A stretch of DNA of 8,802 nt from an uncultured Porphyromonadaceae bacterium (GCA_947176615.1 CAMWRO010000102.1:1-8802), one strand, 5' to 3'. Positions 1-6,786 are shown, numbered from the stretch's first letter. Numbers and translations are program-made. The notes: generated by a model not told the origin, from the sequence alone.

Positions 1-8
1 ATTAAAAA

Positions 9-64
9 TAAATCTGTAAAGATTTTTCATAATGCGGCGTGATTGAAAAATCTTTACAGATTTA
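9..64. repeat. 21-bp perfect inverted repeat, 14-nt loop
   Basis: Positions 9-29 are the exact reverse complement of 44-64, with 14 nt (30-43) between them. The arms are AT-rich (each contains AATCTGTAAAGATTTTT). A perfect 21-bp stem is longer than a typical intrinsic terminator stem and lacks its GC-rich base. It could be a bidirectional transcription stop for an unseen gene to the left, a recombinase or regulator site, or a mobile-element relic. Nothing in the window decides between these. Confidence 0.6.
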
Positions 65-84
65 AGTTATTATATGACATGTTT

Positions 85-112
85 CCGGGGGTTGCGAAAC
101 CGCAACCCCCGG
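85..112. terminator. Strong 12-bp GC-rich hairpin, possible terminator without U-tract
   Basis: CCGGGGGTTGCG (85-96) pairs perfectly with CGCAACCCCCGG (101-112) around the tetraloop AAAC. It lies about 135 nt beyond the stop of the minus-strand GH43 gene, so it could end that transcript. Neither side has the run of Ts of a canonical intrinsic terminator: CTATTC follows on the plus strand and AAACATG on the minus strand. The hairpin itself is certain; the terminator role is a guess. Confidence 0.4.
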
Positions 113-124
113 CTATTCAAAGAA

Positions 125-140
125 TAATCCTTACGGATTA
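125..140. repeat. Small palindrome (6-bp stem)
   Basis: TAATCC (125-130) and GGATTA (135-140) pair around TTAC. It is one of several consecutive short hairpins in the gene-free left end. No function is assignable. Confidence 0.35.
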
Positions 141-153
141 AATATTACTCGGG

Positions 154-170
154 GCAAAACTCAGTTTTGC
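154..170. repeat. Palindrome with 7-bp stem and triloop
   Basis: GCAAAAC (154-160) and GTTTTGC (164-170) pair perfectly around TCA. GGG at 151-153 and CCC at 175-177 could extend the pairing after a small bulge. The triloop design resembles the hairpins at 8655-8667 and 8673-8689 at the other end of the window. Confidence 0.4.
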
Positions 171-220
171 AACACCCTCTTGGCGGTTAAAAACCTGAAA
201 GGTCAGTGTTTCTCTCCCGC

Positions 221-262
221 TATTTCTTATCTGTTATTTTTTATCTGTTATTTGTTATCTGT
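221..262 (-). repeat. Heptanucleotide tandem repeat, six units of ACARATA
   Basis: Read on the minus strand the tract is ACAGATA, ACAAATA, ACAGATA, AAAAATA, ACAGATA, AGAAATA, followed by GC. Two units carry a single substitution. It begins inside the 3' end of the GH43 gene, so the last codons of that gene (Thr-Asp-Asn-Lys-stop) are made of repeat units. Because the unit is 7 nt and carries TAA across its junction, successive units place stops in all three frames. A second tract of the same 42-bp length lies at 8445-8486 in the opposite orientation. Confidence 0.85.
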
Positions 263-2842
263 TTCTGCGATGACCGGCCAGCCGTCGACCCACTTGATTT
301 CGCGGAGGAACAGCTTGCTTGCGCCGTTTTTGCGCTTGTCATAGGCGTGGGCGGCGATATACCACTTGCCGTCCCACTCGTAGACACTGCAGTGTCCCAC
401 GCCGCTGTAACGCTCGCTCTCGCCGGCGAGGAGGGTGCCGCCGCGACGGGCCATATCCTTGCCGTTGCGGTCAAGGTAGGGGCCTTCGATTTTCTTGCTG
501 CGCCCCACGACCGTCTTGTAGTTGCTGCTCAGTCCGCGGCAGCAGAAGTCGTAACTGGCAAAGAGGTAATAGTAGCCGTCGTGACTGACAATGAACGGTG
601 CCTCGATGGCATTGTTGTTGGCTGTCTCCTGAAAATGGGCCACTGTCTCGGGATTGCGGCGGCGGGCGATGGTCTTGGGCCGGCCTGCGGGGGTCTTCAT
701 GTCTTTTTTGAGCTGAACGAGCTGAATGCCGTCCCAGAACGAGCCGAAAGTCATCCACGGGCGCCCTTTCCCGTCGATGATGACATTGGGGTCGATTGCG
801 TTCCAGTCGTCTATGCCGGGTCGCGACTGAATCACCATGCCGAGGTCTTCCCATTTGTAGTCGGGCGACTGCGGGTCAAGAGTCTTGTTGGTGGCGACAC
901 CGATAGCCGAGATGTTCTTGTAGAATGTCGAGCAGCTGTAATAGAGATACCAGCGGTCGCCGACTTTGATCACGTCGGGTGCCCATGTGTGGCCTTCATA
1001 AGTGGGGACCGGACCTTTCGCCCACGCGGGAATCGGGTCGAGGGGCGCCTTTTCAATCTGCCATGTCTTCATGTCGGCCGACGACATCATGCCGATTCCC
1101 ATCCCTGTCGTAAACATGTAGTAGCGGCCGTTTTCCCTTGCCATTACCGGGTCATGCACGTCGGGGTCGGTCGGGTCGAAAGTGTGACGGAAACCTCCGC
1201 GGGGTTTCGCAAGCGCCTTGGCGAGAAAATCGGTTATCCCGCCGGCTGCCTGCTCGTGGTGGCGGTAGTCTGAAAACCCGTGCTGTCCGCCGGGAATGAT
1301 CATTGACTCGCAGTCGGCATATTTTTCGGCAGCATGGTCAAGTGTGCCGCCGGCGATAACCATGTCGTCGTCACCGTAGACCATGAACACTTTACCCTTG
1401 AAGTTGCCGATGGTGTCGAGCACGGCGAGACCGTTGATTGCGTCATAGTAGCCGCGGCCGAGTTTCATCCCCATCACATCCTGCGGGCGGTTGCCGTCGG
1501 CCTCGAAACGCTTCAGCATCGCGGGAGCGGTCTCGGGAATCAGCAGGGCGGGATAGACGAGGACGAGGGCCTTGAACATGTCGGGGTTGGCGGCGGCTGT
1601 CATGGCGGCGACAAGTCCCCCTTGGCTGCAACCGAGAAGGGCGACACGGGTCGAGTCGACGAAATCCCATGTCTTTACCTGCCGGGTAATATCCTCGACA
1701 TTCTCCTTTTCGGTGAATATCGTCATGTCGGTCGTCACGCCCTCGCTTTGGCTATGGTTGCTGCCGCCGCAGAAGTCGAAGATGTAGCTTGCGATACCGC
1801 GCATGGCGAGAGTGCGGGCATAGTCCATTGGTTCATGGTGAGAGCTGTTATATCCGTGGGCCATGATGACGGTGGCTTTTCTCTCCCCGGGAGTATTGGG
1901 GATATATGCCTCGCCCCATATCTCCTTGCCGTCGCGGGTGTGGCACTTGATTTCCCTGACGGTGAACGGGTCGTTGCTGTCGGGGAAATTCTTGGCTTTC
2001 ATCGTGTAGTCGGGGAAATCCTGCAGGCGGTTGCGCAGGAAGATGTCGATGTCGGTGCGGCGGTCCTTGAACTGCCATCCGAGCCATGCCCGCAACATGC
2101 GCGAGAATGAGCCGCCGAAAGGCTCGTCAAACGTGCCGCCGTGCCCGGCGCGGAGATGGTTGGCCATCGCGACCGGCACATTGTCGATGGCCTCGTAGTC
2201 GGCCAAGGCGTTACGGTAGGCGATGTCGCTTTCCCCGCCGATTAAGTAAAGTATAGGGCCGTGGAGGTCTTTGAGTGATTCCTTGCTTGCGCCGCCCATC
2301 TCGATGTCGCCCATTCCGGCATTGAACATTATGCAGGTCTTTACGCGCGGGTCGGCGCAGTTGGCAAGCGTCTGCGCGCCGCCGCAACTGTGTCCGCCCA
2401 TAGCGACAAACTCGGGGTCGATAGCGTTGTAGTAGCGGCTTTTCTTGTCCCGGTTGTTTTTCTCGGCCCAGTCGACGGCACGAATCATGTCTGACGCAGG
2501 CGATTTCCCGAGCTGACGGTCGTTGATGCTGTCCTGCATCTCACCGAGTGCAATGACGAGATAGCCGTAAGAAGCAAGGTCGTTCAACATGCGCTCGTAG
2601 GGGAGGGATGTGTCGTTGCATGCCCCGTTGGCAAAGACGAGCAGTGGCAGCGCGCCCTCGCGGGTGACGGCTGCCCGGATGTCGGCCGGACGGTAGATGA
2701 CGAATCCCGGCAGCGACGGTTCGGCTACCGCCTCGGCCTTGTAGGGGCCGCTGCCTCCGTTTTCGATTACCTTATGGGTCGGTGCGGCAAAGGCTGCCAT
2801 GCACAGAATTGATGCGATAAATGTGATGATTGTCCGTTTCAT
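248..2842 (-). CDS. Secreted three-module enzyme: two alpha/beta hydrolases plus GH43 arabinanase-like domain
   Basis: 864 residues. Residues 1-20 form a signal peptide (KR, hydrophobic core, AFAA), so export is expected. Domain 1 (about 40-260) is a serine hydrolase of the cutinase/dienelactone-hydrolase type: GHSCGG nucleophile Ser152, probable Asp206 (GGESD) and His234 (AGHGG). Domain 2 (about 290-545) is a second hydrolase: GCSQGG Ser406, probable Asp493 (YGDDDMV), His521 (GGQHGF). Its FDFCGGSNHSQSEG and TDMTIFTE segments recall Est1E-type feruloyl esterases. Domain 3 (about 553-860) is GH43: base Asp564 (VHDP), modulator Asp684 (AIDPN), acid Glu747 (IEAPF), His817 (GHCSV), plus SYDFCCRG as in endo-arabinanases. 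Inferred role: deacylation and cleavage of decorated pectic arabinan in the periplasm or outside the cell. All catalytic residues look intact. The C-terminal TDNK is encoded by heptad repeat. It is monocistronic here, with no SusC/SusD or sensor gene in view. Domain 1's substrate is unknown. Confidence 0.88.
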   Translation of the reverse strand: MKRTIITFIASILCMAAFAAPTHKVIENGGSGPYKAEAVAEPSLPGFVIYRPADIRAAVTREGALPLLVFANGACNDTSLPYERMLNDLASYGYLVIALGEMQDSINDRQLGKSPASDMIRAVDWAEKNNRDKKSRYYNAIDPEFVAMGGHSCGGAQTLANCADPRVKTCIMFNAGMGDIEMGGASKESLKDLHGPILYLIGGESDIAYRNALADYEAIDNVPVAMANHLRAGHGGTFDEPFGGSFSRMLRAWLGWQFKDRRTDIDIFLRNRLQDFPDYTMKAKNFPDSNDPFTVREIKCHTRDGKEIWGEAYIPNTPGERKATVIMAHGYNSSHHEPMDYARTLAMRGIASYIFDFCGGSNHSQSEGVTTDMTIFTEKENVEDITRQVKTWDFVDSTRVALLGCSQGGLVAAMTAAANPDMFKALVLVYPALLIPETAPAMLKRFEADGNRPQDVMGMKLGRGYYDAINGLAVLDTIGNFKGKVFMVYGDDDMVIAGGTLDHAAEKYADCESMIIPGGQHGFSDYRHHEQAAGGITDFLAKALAKPRGGFRHTFDPTDPDVHDPVMARENGRYYMFTTGMGIGMMSSADMKTWQIEKAPLDPIPAWAKGPVPTYEGHTWAPDVIKVGDRWYLYYSCSTFYKNISAIGVATNKTLDPQSPDYKWEDLGMVIQSRPGIDDWNAIDPNVIIDGKGRPWMTFGSFWDGIQLVQLKKDMKTPAGRPKTIARRRNPETVAHFQETANNNAIEAPFIVSHDGYYYLFASYDFCCRGLSSNYKTVVGRSKKIEGPYLDRNGKDMARRGGTLLAGESERYSGVGHCSVYEWDGKWYIAAHAYDKRKNGASKLFLREIKWVDGWPVIAETDNK

Positions 2843-2859
2843 GGTTGAGTGGTTTGCAG

Positions 2860-2867
2860 CAAAGTTA
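2860..2867 (-). promoter_or_regulatory. -7 promoter element for the GH43 multidomain gene
   Basis: The minus strand reads TAACTTTG, matching the Bacteroidetes -7 consensus TAnnTTTG, 17 nt upstream of the ATG. I see no good -33 TTTG at the expected distance. The leader would be only about 10 nt, with no Shine-Dalgarno sequence. Confidence 0.5.
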
Positions 2868-2896
2868 AATCATTTATCTTGAAAATGGGTGATAAA

Positions 2897-2931
2897 TTTG
2901 CTAAAAAAGTAGGACAAAATGGTTATTTTTG
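2897..2931 (+). promoter_or_regulatory. Candidate promoter for aroK
   Basis: TTTG at 2897-2900 and TATTTTTG (TAnnTTTG) at 2924-2931 are separated by 23 nt, slightly longer than the usual 19-21. Transcription would start near 2937, leaving a leader of about 15 nt before the ATG at 2953. The gap also serves the divergent GH43 gene. Confidence 0.5.
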
Positions 2932-2952
2932 TGATTCTAACGATAAAAACTG

Positions 2953-3489
2953 ATGAAACCGATTTTTTTGATAGGCTATATGGGTAGCGGCAAGTCCACT
3001 TTGGGCAACGCGCTTGCCCCGCTGACCGGGTTGCGCTTTGTCGACCTTGACGACTATATCGAGTCGCGTGAAGGGATGAAAATCTCCGAAATTTTTGCCT
3101 CGCGCGGCGAGGCGGCGTTTCGCGAGATGGAGCGTCAGGCTCTTGCCGAGGTGGCGGCGACGGATGATGTCATCGTGGGTTGCGGCGGGGGCACGCCGTG
3201 CCGTCCCGGCGCGATGGAGCTTATGAACGCCCGAGGCACGACTGTTTATCTCGACGCGTCGTTCCCGCGACTGCTTGAGCGGCTCAAAGAGGGGCGCGCC
3301 AAGAGGCCGCTGATTGCGTCGCTCGACGATGAGGAGCTGGCCCGTTTTATCACGTCGTCGCTTGAAACCCGCATGCCTTACTACTTGCTTGCATCCGAAT
3401 CGTTTCCGAGCGACCGCTTGGAGGACGAGGATCAGATTGCCGAGAGCTGCAACGCGTTCATTACACGGTTTATCGCCACGAAGCCTTGA
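2953..3489 (+). CDS. aroK: Shikimate kinase
   Basis: 178 residues, normal length for the family. It phosphorylates shikimate to shikimate 3-phosphate with ATP, a cytoplasmic step of chorismate and aromatic amino acid synthesis. Visible motifs: P-loop GYMGSGKST (8-16, Lys14); acidic DLDD (31-34) that binds shikimate and magnesium; Arg57 in AFREMER; glycine-rich shikimate-binding CGGG (77-80); lid Arg118 in KRPL; and Arg140 in ETRMPYY. All key residues are present. The ATG is the first in frame after the promoter-like element. It stands alone on its strand: the upstream neighbour is divergent and the downstream permease gene converges, sharing its last 20 nt. No other shikimate-pathway gene is in the window. 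Identification is firm. Confidence 0.95.
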   Translation: MKPIFLIGYMGSGKSTLGNALAPLTGLRFVDLDDYIESREGMKISEIFASRGEAAFREMERQALAEVAATDDVIVGCGGGTPCRPGAMELMNARGTTVYLDASFPRLLERLKEGRAKRPLIASLDDEELARFITSSLETRMPYYLLASESFPSDRLEDEDQIAESCNAFITRFIATKP

Positions 3490-4669
3490 CCTTGCGGCTG
3501 ATTGCCACGATGTTGCCGAGGGTGATGAGCAGCGTTATCGCTACTCCGGTCAGTATGGCGGTCATGGGTGACGCAGGTGTCACGCCGATGGTTTCGAGCG
3601 GTTTGTCCCACATCCGCGAGGCGGTCAGCATGACGATGACGGCTGCGACAAGCACCGCGGCATTGGTCGCGGCGACGATGATGTAATAGTAGCGCGCCAC
3701 CATCGACGGGGAATAACCCAGCTGCATGAGGTCGTGGATTTTGTCACGGTTTTTCTGCAACAGGAGGTAGATGCTCAGTGTGAGGATAAAGAACGCCAAG
3801 AGACTGATGACGGCGCCGATGGCGATGACGATGGTCGTCACCACCGACAGGAAATAGGCGGCGCGGCCCGAGTCCACTTTGTCACCCGCGACCTCATACC
3901 CGTGCCGGTCCATGTAGGCTTTCGCCCCGGGGTCGCCCGGGCGGGTCAGCTCGACGATGAGACGCGAGGGGCGCGGCAAGGGACCGTCGGCAAATGTCGC
4001 GTTGGCCCATGTCATGAAACTCTCGGGAACGGCGATGGTGTTGAGGCGCGACGAGAACCCGACGATGCGGGCGTTGACCCACTGCTGCCGTCCCGCCCCG
4101 CTCAGCGACAGCCGTAGCGGAATCATGCCGATTACCTCCTCGCTCACCTGCGGCATCCCGCGCGAGGCGGCGAAACCGAAGTTGTAAAGTGTCAGGTAGT
4201 CTTTGGAAATAACGACCGGCACCGGGTCGCCGCTGCCGGGGGTGTAATCCCAGTCGCGCGGGGAGACATCGAAATATTCTGTCGGGATTGATTCGAGAAA
4301 CAGCGCGGTGGAGATGCTGCGTCCCGCCATGTCGACCGAAGCATAGACGTTGAATGCCGCCGCGGTGAACTGTCCCACGCGCCGCGCCCACGGTTGAGCC
4401 TCGATGTCGGCAATCTCGGCCGCGGAAAAGTCGGCATTTTCCCCTTGTCCGAGGAAATCGCCCAGTCCCGTCACGCGCTTTGAGATGATTGAGTAGTCGC
4501 GCGAGATAAACGAGTCGTTGCCGTCGCTGCTGTAGGTGCTGTTGAGGTCGTTGTAGAATTTTACGGCGGTTAGGATGATGGCGAGGCCCACAAAGTTGGC
4601 CAGTGCGTAGCCTATAATCTGTCCGGCGCTGATGTTGCGGCGCAGCAGCCGCCAAGCGATGTTTGCCAT
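3470..4669 (-). CDS. MacB/FtsX-type ABC transporter permease
   Basis: 399 residues. The open frame runs further upstream to 5164, but that extension is a low-complexity Arg/His-rich shadow of the ATPase gene. The real start is the ATG at 4669, which overlaps the ATPase stop by one base (TAATG), followed by a typical amphipathic N-terminus MANIAWRLLRR. Predicted membrane segments lie at about 17-37, 272-303, 326-350 and 368-391, with a large extracytoplasmic domain (about 40-270) between the first two. This is the four-helix plan of type VII ABC systems (MacB, LolC/E, FtsX), which use ATP to move a periplasmic domain rather than import solutes. NRDKIHDLMQLGYS (307-320) resembles the cytoplasmic coupling region of FtsX-like domains. 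Substrate unknown. The 3' end overlaps aroK by 20 nt, tail to tail. Confidence 0.88.
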   Translation of the reverse strand: MANIAWRLLRRNISAGQIIGYALANFVGLAIILTAVKFYNDLNSTYSSDGNDSFISRDYSIISKRVTGLGDFLGQGENADFSAAEIADIEAQPWARRVGQFTAAAFNVYASVDMAGRSISTALFLESIPTEYFDVSPRDWDYTPGSGDPVPVVISKDYLTLYNFGFAASRGMPQVSEEVIGMIPLRLSLSGAGRQQWVNARIVGFSSRLNTIAVPESFMTWANATFADGPLPRPSRLIVELTRPGDPGAKAYMDRHGYEVAGDKVDSGRAAYFLSVVTTIVIAIGAVISLLAFFILTLSIYLLLQKNRDKIHDLMQLGYSPSMVARYYYIIVAATNAAVLVAAVIVMLTASRMWDKPLETIGVTPASPMTAILTGVAITLLITLGNIVAISRKVKASWR

Positions 4670-5334
4670 TATAGATGAAGTACGGTAAAGTTCTTGATGT
4701 CGATGTTGTTTCCCACCGATGTGGCGATTATCGAGGCCCCCTGCCGGGTGGTTTCCTCGTCGATGAGGGCGGCGACGGTCGAGTTGTTGCGCGCGTCGAG
4801 GTGGCTGACCGGCTCGTCGATGAGCAGGAAGTCCATTGGCTGGCACAAAGCGCGCACGATGGCGACGCGCTGCTGCTGTCCCACCGAGAGTTTTCCCGCC
4901 TCGACACCGGCCTTGTCGGCAATCCCGAGGCGGTCGAGCATGGCGGTTATTTCGGCAGCGGTTTTGAAATCGGTCAGACGGTTTTTGACAAGGATGTTTT
5001 CCATCGCCGTCAGTTCGGGAAACAGGCGCATTTCCTGTGGCAGATAGGCAAGCGAGTGGCATCGCAACCGCGTCCATCGGGCGATGGAGAAGGAGCTGAT
5101 GTCGGTGCCGTTTATTAATATGTGTCCCTCGTAGTCGTTGCGGCTGCCGTAGATGAAGGCGCACAGCGACGATTTTCCCGCGCCGCTCTGAGCCTCGACG
5201 AGGTATCGGCCGGGACGTTCAAACTCGACATGTCCGAGCCACACCTGCGAGTCCCTGACGGGCGGTTCCTTCTCGCTCCCGGCAAATACCCGCGGCAACG
5301 CCTTGTCAAGGGTTATAGTGTCAATTCTGTTCAT
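4669..5334 (-). CDS. ABC transporter ATP-binding protein with atypical H-loop
   Basis: 221 residues, one nucleotide-binding domain that would energise the permease encoded immediately downstream. Motifs in order: P-loop AQSGAGKSS (48-56, Lys54; the first Gly of the consensus is Ala), Q-loop Gln100 (YLPQE), signature LSVGQ (149-153), Walker B FLLIDEP (169-175, Glu174), D-loop SHLD (177-180). The segment where the switch His is expected reads IIATSVG (202-208): Ser206 stands where His normally follows Thr. Genomic bases are ACA TCG GTG, so this is not a translation artefact. The other ATP-binding elements are intact, so reduced or altered hydrolysis is possible but unproven. The start is 32 nt after the lipoprotein stop, preceded by a hairpin at 5337-5360. 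The substrate class cannot be read from the sequence. Confidence 0.9.
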   Translation of the reverse strand: MNRIDTITLDKALPRVFAGSEKEPPVRDSQVWLGHVEFERPGRYLVEAQSGAGKSSLCAFIYGSRNDYEGHILINGTDISSFSIARWTRLRCHSLAYLPQEMRLFPELTAMENILVKNRLTDFKTAAEITAMLDRLGIADKAGVEAGKLSVGQQQRVAIVRALCQPMDFLLIDEPVSHLDARNNSTVAALIDEETTRQGASIIATSVGNNIDIKNFTVLHL

Positions 5335-5336
5335 TT

Positions 5337-5360
5337 AGTGAAAAATTTTCAATTTTCACT
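5337..5360 (-). promoter_or_regulatory. 8-bp inverted repeat abutting the ATPase start codon
   Basis: AGTGAAAA (5337-5344) and TTTTCACT (5353-5360) are perfect reverse complements around an 8-nt loop. In the mRNA the stem ends 2 nt before the AUG of the ATPase gene. It fills nearly all of the 32-nt gap after the lipoprotein gene. It may tune the expression ratio of lipoprotein to transporter by weak attenuation, RNA processing or occlusion of the start. It is AT-rich, so the stem is weak. Confidence 0.35.
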
Positions 5361-5366
5361 CAGAAA

Positions 5367-6740
5367 TCACATTACCGCCTTGATGATGGTGGGGAGGATG
5401 TCGTCGTTGGTGCCGTTGAGTTTCACCGCGCCCTTGACATTGTCAGAGTTGATTTCTGTCACGATGTTTATTCCCCATGCGGGAGCCGAGGGGTTGAGAA
5501 GGCGCAGCGACTGGATGTCGAAGTACAGGCCGCCGTTCTTGTTGACGAAATTCTTGGCGAGACCGTTCTGCCGGTTGGGCGAGAATGGGCGGTTGGCCAC
5601 GGCGAGATACCCGTCGACGTTGCCCGCGTAGAGCGATATGTCAGGGGTCATCCGGGCGCTCATCACACCATCCTTGTCCTCGCTGAACGGGATGCCGTAG
5701 CGCGACATCATGTTGCGGGCCGTGGCAAGAGCCTCGTTGACCTTGGCCTGAGGCATGTGGATCATGGTGATGAACTGCCATGAGTCATAGTCGTCAAACG
5801 AGCTGTCGGGCGACGCCCCGGCGGCAATCATCACCGTGCCGTCGATTGACTTGATATAGGGCGACAGGATTCCCATCACGCCGCGCGCCTGAACGCCGCC
5901 GAGCGTGCTGATGGCCTCGATAATGCCGTCCCAGTTGATTTCGGGGGTACATCCGGCAAGCGCGACAAAGTTGGTCGCTCCGGGGATATAGGAAAGCACC
6001 GCCGGATTGATGGCCTGCAGCTCATTGACTTCGACAACGTCGCCGTCGGCTTTGAGCGCGTGCCCCTCAAATGTTATCTCTTTCTCCTCGACGTTGATTC
6101 CGACAGTGCCCCACACCTCCTGAAGTTCGGCCGGGATGCTGTTGCCGCCCATCGCTGCTGTATTGCCTGCGATGTTGATGGTATAATCTTTTTCAAGGAA
6201 CTGCTTGATACCTGCGAGTTTGGCTATGGACTGCTTTTTGGCGTCGTCCTCCATCGCCTTGACTGTCGAGATGATGCCTTTGACATCCCTGTTTTCCATC
6301 GCCCATCCCTGCTTGTCGTTGAAAATCATGGAGAACTGATGGGTCGACACGGCGTTGTAGCCATCCTCCTTGGTGACTGACTTGTCGTTCTTCTCAAGCA
6401 CTTCTGTAAGTGCCTTTTCATCCTTGACCTCGAAGGTGATGACTTGTCGGCCTGCGGCGGTCTGAACGACTATCACATTATCGAGGTCGACACCGTCGGA
6501 CACGTTGCTGAAAACTTCGAGAATTTCCGACGGGGCGTCCTTCCAGTAGTCGGGGGCAACCACTTCGGACCCCTTTTTCTCAAAACCGGCCCGTTCAAAC
6601 AGCTCGGTTACGTCGATACGCACCACAGCGGCAACATTGGCGGGAATGGTGTCAGTCAGTTCGGCCTCGTGTGAGCAACCGGTCATCCCCAGCAGCGCGA
6701 TAGCTGCCACGGCGAGGGAGAAGATGTAATTCAGTTTCAT
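5367..6740 (-). CDS. Uncharacterised lipoprotein, DUF4836-like
   Basis: 457 residues. The N-terminus MKLNYIF plus a hydrophobic stretch ends in the lipobox-like MTGC with Cys22, so it is probably lipidated and anchored in the inner or outer membrane. The first mature motif, IPANVAAVVRIDVTELFERAG (split around 32-52), matches the pattern I associate with Bacteroidales DUF4836 lipoproteins (P-A-D-A-x-V-V-x-V-D-like start). That assignment is from memory and tentative. There is no enzyme motif, and the rest is a mixed alpha/beta sequence with few cysteines. It heads a unit with the ABC ATPase and permease (32-nt gap). Inferred role: periplasm-facing partner, substrate or regulator of that transporter. 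It has its own TACATTTG promoter element. The start ATG is the only one in place for the signal sequence. Confidence 0.7.
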   Translation of the reverse strand: MKLNYIFSLAVAAIALLGMTGCSHEAELTDTIPANVAAVVRIDVTELFERAGFEKKGSEVVAPDYWKDAPSEILEVFSNVSDGVDLDNVIVVQTAAGRQVITFEVKDEKALTEVLEKNDKSVTKEDGYNAVSTHQFSMIFNDKQGWAMENRDVKGIISTVKAMEDDAKKQSIAKLAGIKQFLEKDYTINIAGNTAAMGGNSIPAELQEVWGTVGINVEEKEITFEGHALKADGDVVEVNELQAINPAVLSYIPGATNFVALAGCTPEINWDGIIEAISTLGGVQARGVMGILSPYIKSIDGTVMIAAGASPDSSFDDYDSWQFITMIHMPQAKVNEALATARNMMSRYGIPFSEDKDGVMSARMTPDISLYAGNVDGYLAVANRPFSPNRQNGLAKNFVNKNGGLYFDIQSLRLLNPSAPAWGINIVTEINSDNVKGAVKLNGTNDDILPTIIKAVM

Positions 6741-6769
6741 TGTATAACAGTATTTGATTTACTTTGATG

Positions 6770-6777
6770 CAAATGTA
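6770..6777 (-). promoter_or_regulatory. -7 promoter element for the lipoprotein-ABC unit
   Basis: The minus strand reads TACATTTG, a match to TAnnTTTG, 29 nt upstream of the lipoprotein ATG. No convincing -33 TTTG is present. It shares the 104-bp divergent gap with the NAD kinase promoter. Confidence 0.5.
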
Positions 6778-6786
6778 ACAATTATT

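Noticed and set aside
221..262. Possible CRISPR array
   Set aside because: The units are contiguous 7-mers with no spacers, and no cas gene is present.
206..1273. Plus-strand 355-residue frame with a hydrophobic N-terminus resembling a signal peptide
   Set aside because: It is antisense to the GH43 domain, whose catalytic motifs are intact. The hydrophobic start (FYLLFVICFC) is just the complement of the heptad repeat, which is stop-free and hydrophobic in every frame.
1334..2110. Plus-strand 258-residue frame
   Set aside because: Antisense shadow of the two alpha/beta hydrolase domains, produced by GC-rich codon use; no promoter or recognisable motif.
4670..5164. 165-residue N-terminal extension of the permease frame
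   Set aside because: Arg/His/Gln-rich shadow of the ATPase gene. The true start is the coupled ATG at 4669, followed by a normal membrane-protein N-terminus.
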